A stretch of DNA of 64,000 nucleotides from contig SCFE01000050.1 in the NCBI GenBank assembly GCA_004352715.1, positions 301,342 through 365,341 on the forward strand, read 5' to 3'. This document shows positions 10,537-21,922 of this stretch, piece after piece. The position numbers and the translations under genes were made by a program. Position 1 is the first letter of the stretch. The number at the start of each line of letters is the position of its first letter. The stretch comes from Hofstenia miamia (lineage: Eukaryota > Xenacoelomorpha > Acoela). The notes below the pieces were generated by a model. It was not told where the DNA came from, searched no databases, and saw nothing but the letters and a program-made list of their open reading frames with translations.

Positions 10537-10985
10537 GTTGTTCTAATGAAACAAGGAAACGTGAATTAACCAGTCCAAACGAAGTTATAAAATATGTAAT
10601 ACATAACTTTAAAATACAAAAATTTAATTATCCTAATTTAAATCCTGTGATTCTCAAGTTTTGTTTAGCTTGCCAACGTCTTTATATGGTTAATTTTGAG
10701 AAGAAAATTTCTATACGTGATATATTAGATAAATTCAATCAGGAAATTGGTTTGATTGGTCCAGGAGAAGGATGTTTAACAAACCTACTTGAATATCTAT
10801 TTGGAACTATTCAATGTTGTCATACACATTCAATCCTCTACAAAAGTTATGGTGCATTTTACAATGAATATGGATTGGGTAGGGGCTATTGTTATGCTAT
10901 TAATAATACTTGTAATTTCTTAAAGAAAAATCCTTTGTTAGGGCATTTGACAGGTTATATATTTTGCTTAAGAAATAAGGTGTAA
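10533..10985 (+). CDS. Unknown ORF 3, 150-residue Cys-rich protein
   Basis: Intact frame from ATG 10533 (MSCSNETRKRELTSPNEVIK) to the TAA at 10983-10985. It has nine cysteines, including a CxxC (CLAC) and a CCHTH cluster, so a metal-binding or disulphide-rich fold is possible but not shown. A glycine-rich stretch, IGLIGPGEGCLTN, lies in the middle. There is no clear signal peptide or membrane helix. It overlaps ORF 2 by four bases, a compact arrangement unusual for nuclear genes of animals. I do not recognise the family. It could be an endogenised DNA-virus gene, a Polinton-type gene or a lone exon. Confidence 0.5.
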   Translation: MSCSNETRKRELTSPNEVIKYVIHNFKIQKFNYPNLNPVILKFCLACQRLYMVNFEKKISIRDILDKFNQEIGLIGPGEGCLTNLLEYLFGTIQCCHTHSILYKSYGAFYNEYGLGRGYCYAINNTCNFLKKNPLLGHLTGYIFCLRNKV

Positions 10986-11220
10986 TTAAAACTAGAAGCA
11001 GGAATTCTTGGGATGTCCGTAAAAGGCAGGTTTTCTAAAAAATGCAAAAAATTGCGCAAAAACATATTGGTACATAGTTGAAATGGGGGTATAATTGAAT
11101 AATTATTTATACAGTTATAGCCATAGTTTTTTTTACCCATGACTGCCAAATCCAAAATTTCTAAAAAAACACCTTTTTTCTTATCAAAATCAATAGAAAA
11201 GTGTAAAAAGTTATTGAAAA

Positions 11221-12524
11221 ATGATCATTATTAGAAACCCATATATATGCAACCGGTATATTCTTTACTACTGCTATCCACGAGACATGAATGAGATGCT
11301 GGAAAGACCATACATGTGGAGCACAGCACATATTGTATTCAATGAAGACTTCACGCTGGAAACTACACAAGCTGTGATGGGCTACAAGGATCAGATAGCG
11401 GAGATTCCAGAAATAAATATGGATAAAAAAAATCTAACAATTATATACGTTCTGAAATAAAAAGAATATAACAAAAATCTGGACAAAAACATAGACCAGA
11501 TGCTACGAATGGCAAAAGTACAAAAGGTAAGAGTGGTGATAATCACAAGATCAACAATCAATGATATCCCTAAACACCTACTGGACGCGTGCATGCAAAC
11601 AGAAAACATTTTTCCTTGTGAGAAAACACCAACGGACACAACCATCTCAGAGTTGATTAGAGTTGATCTATAAATAGACTATTGGGCGCAAATTTACAGA
11701 ATAATGGTAGATCCATGCATCGCAATTGACCTATACAAACAAACCAAAATGATAGAACTGATGGCAGATAGAGATGGTGTGGAAAAGGCCAACACACTAT
11801 TCATAAAATGCAGCCTACAGAGGCAAGAACACCTACAACAGATTCAGAGAATATGGAAAAACATGAAGTTGCAACAAAACACAGAGGAGAGTTGGACAGA
11901 GATAAAGATTGAGGCGCCATCAAGAAAATTCCATAAATTAGTAGAATTGGTACTTACAGAAGTAAATTGCGCATATGAACTGAACACTAAAACGATTTCA
12001 AACAGTTGGTATTTGAAGAGAAAAACGCGCCGGAAATCCGATATAGGACGACAGCATGGATCTTAGCAATACTAACAACCAAAGACATAGAGATAAAACT
12101 GCTGATTTTGCAACACGTAAGACATAAACTTACAAAAGCAAAAAGATTCGAAATAGCACTAGCCCCAATTAATACACAAATGAAGAACTGGCTTCTGAAA
12201 GGTCACAAAGCAGAGAAGCTGATACAAACAATGGAAAAAATAATCAGCCATATGATAATGAATGAGAGTCCAATGGGAAAAATGTGCATAGTGGACATGG
12301 CTAACAAAACAGGAATATGTCCTAGTAAAATAACGATATTCAAAGAAATGATGAAGAAGTATATGTGGGGAGCAGCATCAGAAACACGGCTGAGACAATT
12401 GGACAACCAGCTGTGGATAACAACAAGAAAGATCATAAAACGAAAAATGGTAAGCACCCAGGAAATAAGAAAAGCAGCATTACTGAAAAACATGCAGAAA
12501 ACACTCGAAAAGGAGATGGAGTGA
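11221..12524 (+). pseudogene. Protein X, copy 1 (unrecognised family, LTR-associated)
   Basis: Consecutive plus-strand frames with stops near 11460 and 11670 and a frameshift near 12006-12060 together encode roughly 430 residues ending EKEME at 12524. Landmarks are APSRKFHKLVELVLTEV, TTAWILAILTTKDIE, RFEIALAPINTQMKNW and KKYMWGAASETRLRQLD. The same landmarks, diverged, occur in the same order at 53.7-54.3 kb (SPSRTYNTCIKKLL, AIWLLAIFLTDN, CHKIAIAPIAQKGK, CKYMWGTTTETHF), so this is a real protein family with two independent copies here. It is mostly helical and charged, and no catalytic motif is visible. The frame ends about 60 bases before a gypsy-type LTR in the same orientation. The N-terminus is not defined. 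Confidence 0.6.
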
Positions 12525-12584
12525 TACGAACGAGATAGTCCGCAATGCACATTTACCAAAGTAATAAGGAGTGTGGAAACAATC

Positions 12585-13067
12585 AAGAAAGGGTTTTTCT
12601 CTCATTTAGTTGACTATTGATCATTCAGTACATGTATTAAAATAAATAGATTCAAAATACAGTTGGATGACTGAAACCTAGGTATTATATTTATACTATT
12701 TCAGATCCAAATTAGTGACTATAAAATGACTGATAAAGTGACCAAGCATGTACCAATTAATAAATGTAGGTTAGGAAGCTGCTCAATATTAAACTAATTA
12801 TTAAAGCCAATGGCTACATGTAATATTAATTAAGCAGTTAGTAACAAGTCAGGTTGCATATTCATGAAACACTTTTCAAAATAGAGTCTAAGTCGAATTG
12901 TGTCTTGTCTTGAGTATACACTGAGCTAGGATAGGGTACACATAAGTTATATTGCTGAGCTGAGAGGTGGAACTCAACCAAATGGATCCTCGGTGAACAA
13001 GTGAAACTGGATGTGGCGATCAGCTTCGGGCAGAGGCCCGCTATCGATCATTGGAGGAAATGCTGCA
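12585..13067 (+). mobile_element. Gypsy-type LTR, 3' half
   Basis: Aligns along its length with the reverse complement of the LTR at 49193-50152, for example at AAATGTAGGTTAGGAAG, GGCTACATGTAATATT and GGGTACACATAAG. The 5' half of the LTR is missing, and the protein X reading frame lies directly upstream. The LTR ends CTGCA at 13067 and is followed by the same TGGCTTCATCACC leader as in the 49-kb element. Confidence 0.8.
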
Positions 13068-13250
13068 TGGCTTCATCACCTAAATAGTGAATGGTTAAAT
13101 CTAGTTATGTTGCATTAACATAGATATACAAAAGCTAAGCAATATCTAGTTAGTAAATCACTACCCGCAAATATACAACCAATGTTATAGAGTAACAAAG
13201 GAAGAACAGTAATAATGCCTGGTAGAGGATGTTACAGTCAATGATCTTCG
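13068..13250 (+). pseudogene. Gypsy leader and start of gag
   Basis: The leader matches the 49.1-49.19 kb element in reverse complement (TGGCTTCATCACCTAAA, ACTACCCGCAA). It then reaches a short stretch encoding RTVIMPGRGCYS, equivalent to QTVIKPGRGYYN at the start of the 49-kb gag. The match stops near 13245. The LTR before it is therefore a 5' LTR of a gag-bearing element, truncated soon after. Confidence 0.7.
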
Positions 13251-13490
13251 TTAATATATAAAACGCTTCCACTTGAAGCTCCCAAGCTGCGAACGATTTC
13301 GTTTCAGAAGTCAAAACTGGAGGAGACATTGAATAGTATTAAATAATGTATAAGTGAGTCTCGGCACCAATGTTAAACACAACCGTGCAAAGCTAAACAT
13401 CAAATCCTTCTATTTTTCCAATGCCTGACAACAAGTTCCAGGTATGACATAACAGGCACTAACACAAATGTAATTATACACCTTAACATA
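13251..13490. other. Unassigned spacer
   Basis: Sequence after the gag match ends. No coding or repeat signal was recognised. Confidence 0.35.
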
Positions 13491-13492
13491 AG

Positions 13493-14133
13493 CATTTAAT
13501 AATGATTTTTTAATGGAGGAGCATCAATATAGAAAAGGCCCAAGCTATGAAAACAAGAAAAACGAAAAAGCGGTTTCCATTTTATAAGAACAATTTAATT
13601 AACTACAACTGTGATAGAGCAGTTTGTATACCAGTACTAATAAAGCTTAGCACAATAAATGGTATGAAATCATTCTCATATATCAATTCTACTCAAATAT
13701 CTTTTTTCAAATTTTTCAAAATTTCAATTAAAAAATTACTGAATTAACCATTTAACCATGCACAGCCCCGTAGTCAGCCTAGAAAATTTGAGGGTGCAGA
13801 GAATTTTCTCGTCGCTATGAATATGAAATCAAAAATTTCCATTTAAATCAAAAAGCCTTAAGGCTGCTTTAATTGGACTACCCAGAATAATTTATGTAGA
13901 TTCAAGGATTGAATATTAAGAATCCTTAACAATATTAGCAAAAAAACTGACTATTTTAATTTATATGAATATATTATACATTTAATTTCGTACTTCTATG
14001 TTAGATCTTTTCTGCCATATCAAGTCACACATTAAGAGATCACATAAAAATCCGTATAGTTCTGATAAGAGTGCACAGAAAAACAATTGAAAATATCTTA
14101 TAAACTTAAATTTAAATACATACAACTTGTATG
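13493..14133 (+). repeat. Unclassified dispersed repeat, inverted copy at 59 kb
   Basis: This region matches the reverse complement of about 59074-59737 throughout. Shared anchors are CCCCGTAGTCAGCCTAGAAA, GGTATGAAATCATTCTCATA and GTGCACAGAAAAA. Divergence is moderate, with small indels. There is no sustained reading frame. The ends show no obvious terminal inverted repeat, so this may be part of a larger non-coding element. Confidence 0.8.
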
Positions 14134-15905
14134 TCACAAGAAGTGCTAACTGTATTGCAAGCTACCATGCCTATAAATATTTGATGTTAACGTAAGAACT
14201 AAGTGATAGAGTAAAAGTATTTGAAATATAAATATTATAAAATTCAATTTAAATGCTTTCAAATTTTAAATGATTTCTTTGTTAATCGTAAGTCACAAAA
14301 GGTGTTTATTGTATTGCCTATGATATTTTGCAAGTATGTTTATAAACAATTAGTATTAATATTGATTCAAATTATTCAGCAACTATTTCTTTTATTCCTT
14401 TGACTTATAAGATACCTGTACCAAAATATTGTACATTCAGAAAATACTGGAGTATTTTTTTTATTGGCATATTCATTCTAGGATTTCATATTTGTAAGTA
14501 AATATATTTGAACTTTCAGCAGTAAATTGTATTATTCAATCAAGAAAAAATTATTCGATGTGTAAAAGCTAGGAAAATATCAACGATGATTTGTATATTT
14601 AGTTATAATTGTAATAGCAGCATAGCATCAAAATGAAAGATGTATCATTTTTCAAAGCCACCTCCAACAGGAATATTTTTTCATTATTATATGAATATTT
14701 TGATTCCATTTATTGGCACTTACTTCTTAGAAAATATTATTCAATACAAAATTACTAAGATGAGGTCATTATTTGTAATTGGCATTTACATTATAATTTT
14801 ATAACGATAAATTTTCTAAGACTTATAGCCATTATTAAAATAGTCTACGTCTATTCAATTAAAAAGTTTAAAATGTTTATGCTTTTAAAATTTTAACTAT
14901 GTTTGCATTCATCTCTGACTATCATTTAGCTGTTCATCACTGATATTTCAGTAAACGAAAAAGCGTTGTGTTGCAAATAGTAAAATTTTACAGAAAAGAA
15001 TTCCCAAACCTAGAAGAGGAATGCCGCCTAAGGCATGAGATGAAGTCCTAGCTGCAAACAGAATACACAAAAATTTGAAAATATGTCGATGACAATTTAA
15101 GAAAATTGAAGTGACAAATTAAAATATCATTGATTTCTGTTAGATATTCCTCTCTTGCAAGAGCGGAAATACGCAATGTAAAAACGAGGACATTGGATAA
15201 GTACATCAGTAAAATGAATAGGAACCACAACTAAATGAAATTTCATTATCAAAACATTGACAATGATTTTTTTCAATTCGATTTTAATTGCACCCATTCA
15301 GTAGCAGCAGGCATATTTCACTTGACTTACATTTGTGGATGCAATCATATTCCGTTGGAGGTGCACTTTTGGCTACAGCCCCGGCAATACAACATATGAA
15401 ATGCGCATTTATAATAAAACTCAAAACTAAAAAATTGTGGGATCATTAGAAAAAATAAGAACTTTATTTGAACTTTAATATAGAACATTTTACTGAAGAG
15501 TATTTTAGTTTGTCATTTGTTAATATTGGATATTGCCATTGGCTTGTGTATTTTACAAAAGGAAATAATCCGTTTAAATTGTCTAATATCTTGCCTTTAA
15601 CTATTGTTCAATTATTAATTAATTAGAAATTAAAAATCATAGAAATCGTAAATCACGCGAGCAGGTATTGATTTTATCAGTAGAAAGCCTAAAGGTGTAA
15701 ATTTGTCTATTTTCATTCTTTGATCTCATAATACATGTAAGCTATGAGTCATCCAGTGACACAAATCTACGAAGAGTATTAGTTTGGCCAATTTAATTAA
15801 TTAATCAAAAAATTTATTTTAGCAAAGTGTTTGATAGCACACTATTTTTATGCAACTCCAAAATGCCTGAGGTGGTCAGATTTGACCACTAATACTACTA
15901 GCTCG
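14134..15905. other. About 1.8 kb AT-rich, nothing recognised
   Basis: Short open stretches only. No transposon ends, exons or RNA genes were identified. Confidence 0.4.
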
Positions 15906-15917
15906 CTATGTGCAGCC

Positions 15918-16282
15918 CAGAGATGGACATGGGCCGAAAATTTAGACTCAAGCCCGGCGTCGCGCAAAAAAATTTAGGCCAGAATTTGACCCAGTCGATT
16001 TAATTTAATTTAATCTCGGCCCATTTTCATAATACTTGTCAAAAAAATTTGGTTTGTAAAAATACTTATAATAATATCCAAACACTGGAGTTGAAGATTC
16101 TAAATTGATACTAATGTAAAATCTTTAAAATGTAAATTTTAATTTTCAACTTTATAGTTACAACTTAGATAAAATTCAATGTATTGCGTGCACTGTTACT
16201 GAATAGTCAGTTTTTAAAATTCGTCACATTTTAGCCATTTCTTCCATTTCTTCGACCCAAACCCGGCCCATGTCCATCTCTG
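15918..16282. mobile_element. hAT-type MITE, 365 bp
   Basis: Terminal inverted repeats begin CAGAGATGGACATGGGCC on the left and end GGCCCATGTCCATCTCTG on the right. The flanking 8-mers are GTGCAGCC and GTTCAGTC, six of eight identical, fitting an aged 8-base hAT target duplication. There is no coding capacity. A similar end (CATGTCCATCTCTGG) recurs near 62478. Confidence 0.82.
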
Positions 16283-16504
16283 GTTCAGTCTTTATTTTAT
16301 AGATAGAGATAGATAGTGGTCGAAGATTTTGGACCAAGCTGGGTCCGGCCTATGAAACTCTAGGCCGCCAATATATTTGCGAATGATTTATTCTGAATGT
16401 GGATGCCTGGAAGTAGAAAAAAATTATTTCTGGCGATGCTTTGAAAAGTATTTGTAGCGCAATATAAATGTTCGTGATAGGAGTTTGGGAGAGGTAGACT
16501 TCAC

Positions 16505-16665
16505 GACGTTAAGGCTGCTGCAAAACGTTGGTCATTTGCTGTATTTAAAAATATACTTGATATAACACTTATTAATGCCAAGAATCTCATGAAAAAAGCA
16601 CTAAAAAAGTTCTGAAAAAAAGACTTTATCCTTCAATTGACGGAGCAGCTTCAACAGACGCGTGC
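16505..16665 (+). pseudogene. piggyBac transposase C-terminal relic
   Basis: One frame reads AAAKRWSFAVFKNILDITLI, then NAKNLMKKALKKF, one stop, and KKDFILQLTEQLQQ. This fits the end of the catalytic domain of piggyBac (PGBD) transposases, where 'RWPxxxFxNxxDxxxxNAxxxY' is followed by 'RRxFxxxLxxxL'. The piece ends at the single-N join at 16668, so the rest may have been lost in assembly. It is not functional. Confidence 0.65.
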
Positions 16666-16668
16666 CCN

Positions 16669-16703
<35 letters not shown>

Positions 16704-16897
16704 ATGTATAGAAATGTATTACGTGATTTCCTAAATTTCATATTAGATGCCTGTATTCTGTTGTATCATCAACAATAATCTACATTAAATTTAAATATCG
16801 AGAAATTCTAAGCATTTACAATCCTGTTGTAACTACGATTCGTTCAGGCTTACAACTTGAAATAAATCAATTTATTATTCTAGTCAGCAACATTATC

Positions 16898-17979
16898 CGT
16901 TTTTTAGGGTTTTGTTAGTGTTAGGGTTGGAGTTAGGGATGGTTGTTTAGGTTATACTTTTAAAGATCTATAAAAAATTATTGTTTGATGCACTCACTTT
17001 GCAATAATATCACTCGTTTTGCTATTATATAAATAGATATAAGAATCTGTTTGGATTTCTTACCTAACACAGCTGTCTTTGTGATTCTAAATATGGTGGT
17101 AGATTTTTCACTGTTCCACTGTATGGAATTAGCTATCATATTTTTTGGTAAACCAATCTCTTCTGGTGTTGAATTTTGTCTTTTAAATAGAAATGACAGA
17201 GCTTTGCTGTTTTAAGAGCTTGTATTGGTAACATCTAAATTGTTTTGGAAGAAAACTGTCACAATATGTCAACGATATATTTGAGTCATCGATAATGAAC
17301 TTACTAAGTCATAAATCTTTGCATAGCAATCAAAAATCAAAAACAATCAACAGTTCTGTACAAAAATTGCACACGAAGCAAGTTCTACAGAAAAAAGTGC
17401 ATTTGAAGAAATCTTTATACGTACATCTAGTCATTGGATAACAAGGCATTTTTACATATATCAATCTAATTCGTCGCATTTTCTCATTGTTGAATATATT
17501 TTCTGTGCATAAATATGAATGTTTTAAAACAATTATCTCAAAACATCACAGTTTGTATGTGATAAAAAGTAAAAAAAGTGGCCACCATATAAATACATTT
17601 TGATAACAAACGAAAGACGAATATAGACGTATAAAATGTATTTGAAAATATAATTGTCTCACATTGTAACCTGATGACAAGGGTATTTGACAAGTTTGTC
17701 ATGCAAAGCGTGACACGCAGATAAACGTTTTTAAACTGATTCTATTAAACGGACTCTAACTTCTTGAGTTATTCGGTGTTGCGATTCAAGGATGCAACTC
17801 TTTAATTCTTTCAGAATTGTGGGACTTTATTCTCTACAAAATACTTCAGAATCTACCACACGTTCTCTATGGGTACTAAATCTAGCGAATTTGATGGCCA
17901 TTGCATAATTTGAATATTGTAATTGGTAAAAAATTCTTTTTTTCGATTATGAGGTATGAGTGGTTGCTCCATCTTGTTC
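16898..17979 (+). repeat. Near-duplicate segment, copy A
   Basis: Starts TTTTTAGGGTTTTGTTAG and matches 17981-19200 nearly base for base, with a few substitutions and small indels. It lacks a roughly 200-base piece present in copy B (about 18636-18833). It ends exactly at the single N at 17980. The telomere-like start (TTAGGG repeats mixed with variants) is too degenerate to be a telomere. Confidence 0.9.
17568..17979 (-). pseudogene. Second Tc1-like family, transposase 3' part, copy A
   Basis: Reading the minus strand from 17979 gives QDGATTHTS, then NYNIQIMQWPSNSLDLVPIE followed by NVW, the last Asp and Glu of a DD34E Tc1 catalytic domain with the expected 34-residue spacing. Stops interrupt it. 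The element's end near 17568 carries an AAAAAAGTGGCCAC inverted terminal sequence; its other end is cut by the N join. Related copies are at 18834-19279 and 61331-61859. Confidence 0.8.
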
Positions 17980-17980
17980 N

Positions 17981-19200
17981 TTTTTAGGGTTTTGTTAGTG
18001 TTAGGGTTGGAGTTAGGGATGGTTGTTTAGGTTATACTTTTAAAGATCTATAAAAAATTATTGTTTGATGCACTCACTTTGCAATAATATCACTCGTTTT
18101 GCTATTATATAAATAGATATAAGAATCTGTTTGGATTTCTTACCTAACACAGCTGTCTTTGTGATTCTAAATATGGTGGTAGATTTTTCACTGTTCCACT
18201 GTATGGAATTAGCTATCATATTTTTTGGTAAACCAATCCCTTCTGGTGTTGAATTTTGTCTTTAAATATAAATGACAGAGCTTTGCTGTTTTAAGAACTT
18301 GTATTGGTAACATCTAAATTGTTTTGGAAGAACATGTCAAAGATATATTTGAGTCATCGATAATGAACTTATTAAGTCATAAAGCTTTTCATAGCAATAA
18401 AAAATCAAAAACAATCAACAGTTCTGTTCAAAAATTGCACACGAAGCAAGTTCTACAGAAAAAAGTGCATTTGAAGAAATCTTTATACGTACATCTAGTC
18501 TTTGGATAACAAGGCATTTTTACATATGTCAATCAAATTCGCCGCATTTTCTCATTGTTGAATATCTTTACTGCGCATAGATATGAATGTTTTCAAACAA
18601 TTATATCAAAACATCACATTTTGTATGTGATAAAATATCAGTTAAAACTTTGATTTTTGTAATTGAAGTAGCTGGCGTTTTTCCTGGAACACGTGGGCTT
18701 ACCCGAAATCATACGCAATATTTATAGGGTTTTGTATCCGAACCATCTGTTCTCCCGAACGATTCCTACTCTGGATCTGAAACGATCCGATCTTAGAATA
18801 CAATCATTCAGTTGCCTTCAGGCATAGCTTAAGTAAAAAAAATGGCCACCATATAAATACATTTTGATAACAAACGAAAGACGAATATAGACTTATAAAA
18901 TGTATTTGAAAATATAATTGTCTCACCTTGTAACCTGGTGACAGAGGTATTTGACAAGTTTGCCATGCAAAGCGTGGCACGCAGATAAACGTTTTTAAGC
19001 TGATTCTATTAAACGGACTCTAACTTCTTGAGTTATTCGGTGTTGCGATTCAAGGATGCAACTCTTTAATTCTTTCAGAATTGTGGGACTTTATTCTCTA
19101 CAAAATACTTCAGAATCTACCACACGTTCTCTATGGGTACTAAATCTAGCGAATTTGATGGCCATTGCATAACTTGAATATTATAATTGGTAAAAATTCG
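17981..19200 (+). repeat. Near-duplicate segment, copy B
   Basis: Tandem partner of 16898-17979 in the same orientation across one N. It contains an extra block from about 18636 to 18833 directly before the Tc1-like end, and drops about 40 bases of the transposase near 19198 relative to copy A. High identity plus a single-N junction suggests two haplotypes placed end to end, although a true tandem duplication is possible. Confidence 0.88.
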
Positions 19201-19279
19201 TTATTCTATTAATTGTACCAGTGCCATCAAGTGTTCAAACTAATGATAGTCAAATTTTGAAAAGTGGACATTTTTTTAC
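18834..19279 (-). mobile_element. Second Tc1-like family, internally deleted, copy B
   Basis: The ends are inverted copies of TAAAAAAAATGGCCAC and TAAAAAAATGTCCAC starting with TA. The inside keeps the last part of the DD34E transposase in minus orientation (IENVW, then ILKYFVENK), but the segment holding the second Asp is deleted. About 446 bases, non-autonomous. Confidence 0.78.
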
Positions 19280-19285
19280 TTCAGC

Positions 19286-20950
19286 TTTACAATTCAAAGT
19301 TTTGTGGTACTTGGTTTGACTAAAAAAAGTAAACTTAGGGAATTTTTTTTTAATTTAACTGTTATAATCTTTATCGAAGCTTCATATATATTAATAATAT
19401 TAATAATATAGTATTGAATTGAAATTGCAACTAACCAATCAAATGTATAAAAACTGTTCGATTTGTAATATTTTAATTCTAAATAATGCCTAAATTCAAG
19501 AAATATCATTTACAAGTATATGAATTTCATCTAAATATGAACTTATTTGAAATATTAACGAAAAATAATTTCAATCCGATTCGCAACTGAATATCTCACC
19601 CCGACCCCATCCAAATCCGACTCGAACCCGATTCGAACAGTTTTACAATATTGTCGCTGAGGGGACTTCGTAATAATATATAATATTTTATATATTTCGA
19701 AGTCCCCGGTTACTGTTACGATTATGTATACATTTACTACTTTGAATCAGAAATCACAGCCCGTTCCATGCCATTGGGACCTATAACCCGACCCATTGGT
19801 CAGAAATGGAAAACTCAAATAATAATCACACCTGCATATATTATTAATGTATTTAAGTTACCAAATTTCATTGCTTGTAAATTTGTTGCAATCATGAATT
19901 GTACTGCTACGAAATTTCAATGCCTGCATCGTTGGTCGTATAAATTTTTGTCATTAAACTAATCTGAGAGAAGCCTTTCCAATATTGAAAAATTAATATT
20001 TTTAGAAAATGGAGAAAGAATACTTTAAAAATAGCGTCAGATAGTTGGCAAATCTATGTTGTTCAAAGGGTGCTGAATTTAATGTGGATAATAGTCTTTA
20101 TAGTAGTACTTGCAAATGCTCCCCCCCCGTGCTGTGATTATGATCCGATCACATTATTATAGATAGGACTTAGGACCACATCTGATAAAATTGTGAAAAT
20201 CATTTGAAATTTTTACATTTTTTCTAACACTAAGACTATAAAAACACACGGGTGTCGGTTACCAAATGCCCTGACAGCCTTTGGATTAGGTTAGGCCCAT
20301 TTGTGCTAACCACTCTACTTCGGTTGGCTTGTACTAGATTATATGAGATGATTGTTTTAGTAGTGAAAGCAAATTTGTCTGAAGATATATTCACGTCGGA
20401 ACATTAGTAAATAATAATTTTGCAATTTAGTGTAAGTATCCCCTCATCTTATTAATTAAAAATTAATTCTTTATACCGCGGAACATTTCAAAGTACACCA
20501 TGCTGCTACATAAATTTTAATGAATGCTATCACGTGAGTACTGTACGAATCCAATGACAATATTATTTCACCAAAACTTATTGTATTAGTAATGCGACTT
20601 CACATACAAAATAATAGCTAACAGCAATTGAAAGAAGTTATGCCCAAATTTTGGTCAAATTGGGCTTTTATTAATGTGCATAGCAATTTTTATAAATTTT
20701 TTGTTTGGAATGTTTACTAAATCACCCATTAAATGGTTATGGAATAAGTTCTAGCAAGGTATTATTCTGTCAAAAATGCAGTTGACTTGGGTGTGTATGG
20801 CATATCCATATATAGTTTTGATAGTGTTACATCATGTGAAGAACCATTCAACACCAACTTAAGTTACCTTTCAACATTAATGCAAATTTGGAATTTAGCT
20901 GAAATACAAAGTACTCTAGTGGAAAATGAAAAATAATAAAAATATATATA
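19286..20950. other. About 1.7 kb with no gene; hAT-like CCCGA-rich patch
   Basis: Near 19600-19640 and 19780-19800 are CCCGACCC / ACCCGATTCG-type runs like those in the hAT-like MITE at 32111-32395, so an eroded MITE may lie here. Nothing else was recognised. Confidence 0.35.
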
Positions 20951-20953
20951 TAT

Positions 20954-21056
20954 NNNNNNNNNNNNNNNNNNNNNNNNNNNNNNNNNNNNNNNNNNNNNNN
21001 NNNNNNNNNNNNNNNNNNNNNNNNNNNNNNNNNNNNNNNNNNNNNNNNNNNNNNNN
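20954..21056. other. Assembly gap inside (TA)n
   Basis: 103 N flanked by TA dinucleotides on both sides, an unresolved microsatellite. Confidence 0.95.
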
Positions 21057-21098
21057 TATATATATATTATATATATATATATGTATGCATAATCGCAA

Positions 21099-21848
21099 TC
21101 TAATTTTCTAGATGTAACAATAATGTTGAACCAACACCATTATGAAACAAAAATGTATCTCAAGCCATCAAATACCACGTTATATCTTTCTTACCAATCT
21201 TTTTGTGACCTAAAATACAAGATAAACACAATAAAGTGCTTATAAAATTGAATTATTAAAATTTCTTCAAATTATAATAATATGATTGAAGCCATAACTG
21301 AATTATATGAAATATTTGAAAAGAATAGCTATCCGCATAAATATATTAAGAATATTGTTGACCAACCTCTCACCTCAATGTCTATTGAATTTAACCAAAC
21401 AAATGATGAAGATAAAATACCAATATATTGGAAATTACCATATATTGAGAACCATCAAAATCTCTTAAAAGCACGGATTAAGATCATTTATACACGATTA
21501 AAATGGACTAAGTTAACACCAATTTTGTAAACAAAGAAAACGTCAGACATTTTTAAGAAGCAAAATCATATCGAAAAAATGCTAGTTTCCTCACTTGTCT
21601 ATAAATACAATTGCGAAGAATGCAGCATGACTAAGCAGCATTTTGTAACTAGAATCAATGAACATCTATCAAGTCATCAAATGTCAAAAATATACATGCA
21701 TCATCATCATGCTAAAAAGAACAATTTTAATATAATAATGAGAACACCCAACTCGAAAATTGCTGAAGCTTTAATAATTAAAACCCATAACAAAGGTCAA
21801 TTATTAAATAAGCAACAAAGTAATATGAGAATATTTAGTTTATTTTAA
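21099..21848 (+). pseudogene. Penelope-like element, RT thumb and GIY-YIG end
   Basis: The first part reads NFLDVTIMLNQHHYETKMYL and then KPSNTTLYLSYQS, the region after the RT palm of Penelope-like elements ('NFLDVTIxxxxxxxxTxLYxKPTxxxxYLxxxS'). After stops come IPIYWKLPYIENHQNLLK and, from 21579, SSLVYKYNCEEC followed by MTKQHFVTRINEHLS, the start of the GIY-YIG endonuclease ('VVYxxxCxxCxxxYIGxT...R..EH'). The Tyr-Ile-Gly part between the Cys pair and the MTKQ is missing, so the nuclease is inactive. The end, SKIAEALIIKTHNKGQLLNK, is typical of the family. Upstream is a TA gap; downstream is a hammerhead-like motif. Confidence 0.82.
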
Positions 21849-21922
21849 GTGTATGAAAATTTAAACATCATTAAATTTTAGTTGTAGTATATTGTAAATA
21901 TTATTCCAACAAATTTTGTATT

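Noticed and set aside
16898-16950. Interstitial telomere from TTAGGG-like runs
   Set aside because: Only a few degenerate units mixed with other sequence; not a telomeric array. The same applies to the CCCTAA runs at 8845-8865.
17050-17220. Minus-strand open stretch with TPEEIGLPKNMIANSIQW and a donor-like GTAAGA
   Set aside because: The near-identical copy at 18.1-18.3 kb has a one-base indel that breaks the frame, so coding constraint is not supported.
19600-19660. tRNA-like GATTCGAAC near 19628
   Set aside because: No acceptor stem or anticodon arm can be folded around it; no tRNA gene was found anywhere in the window.
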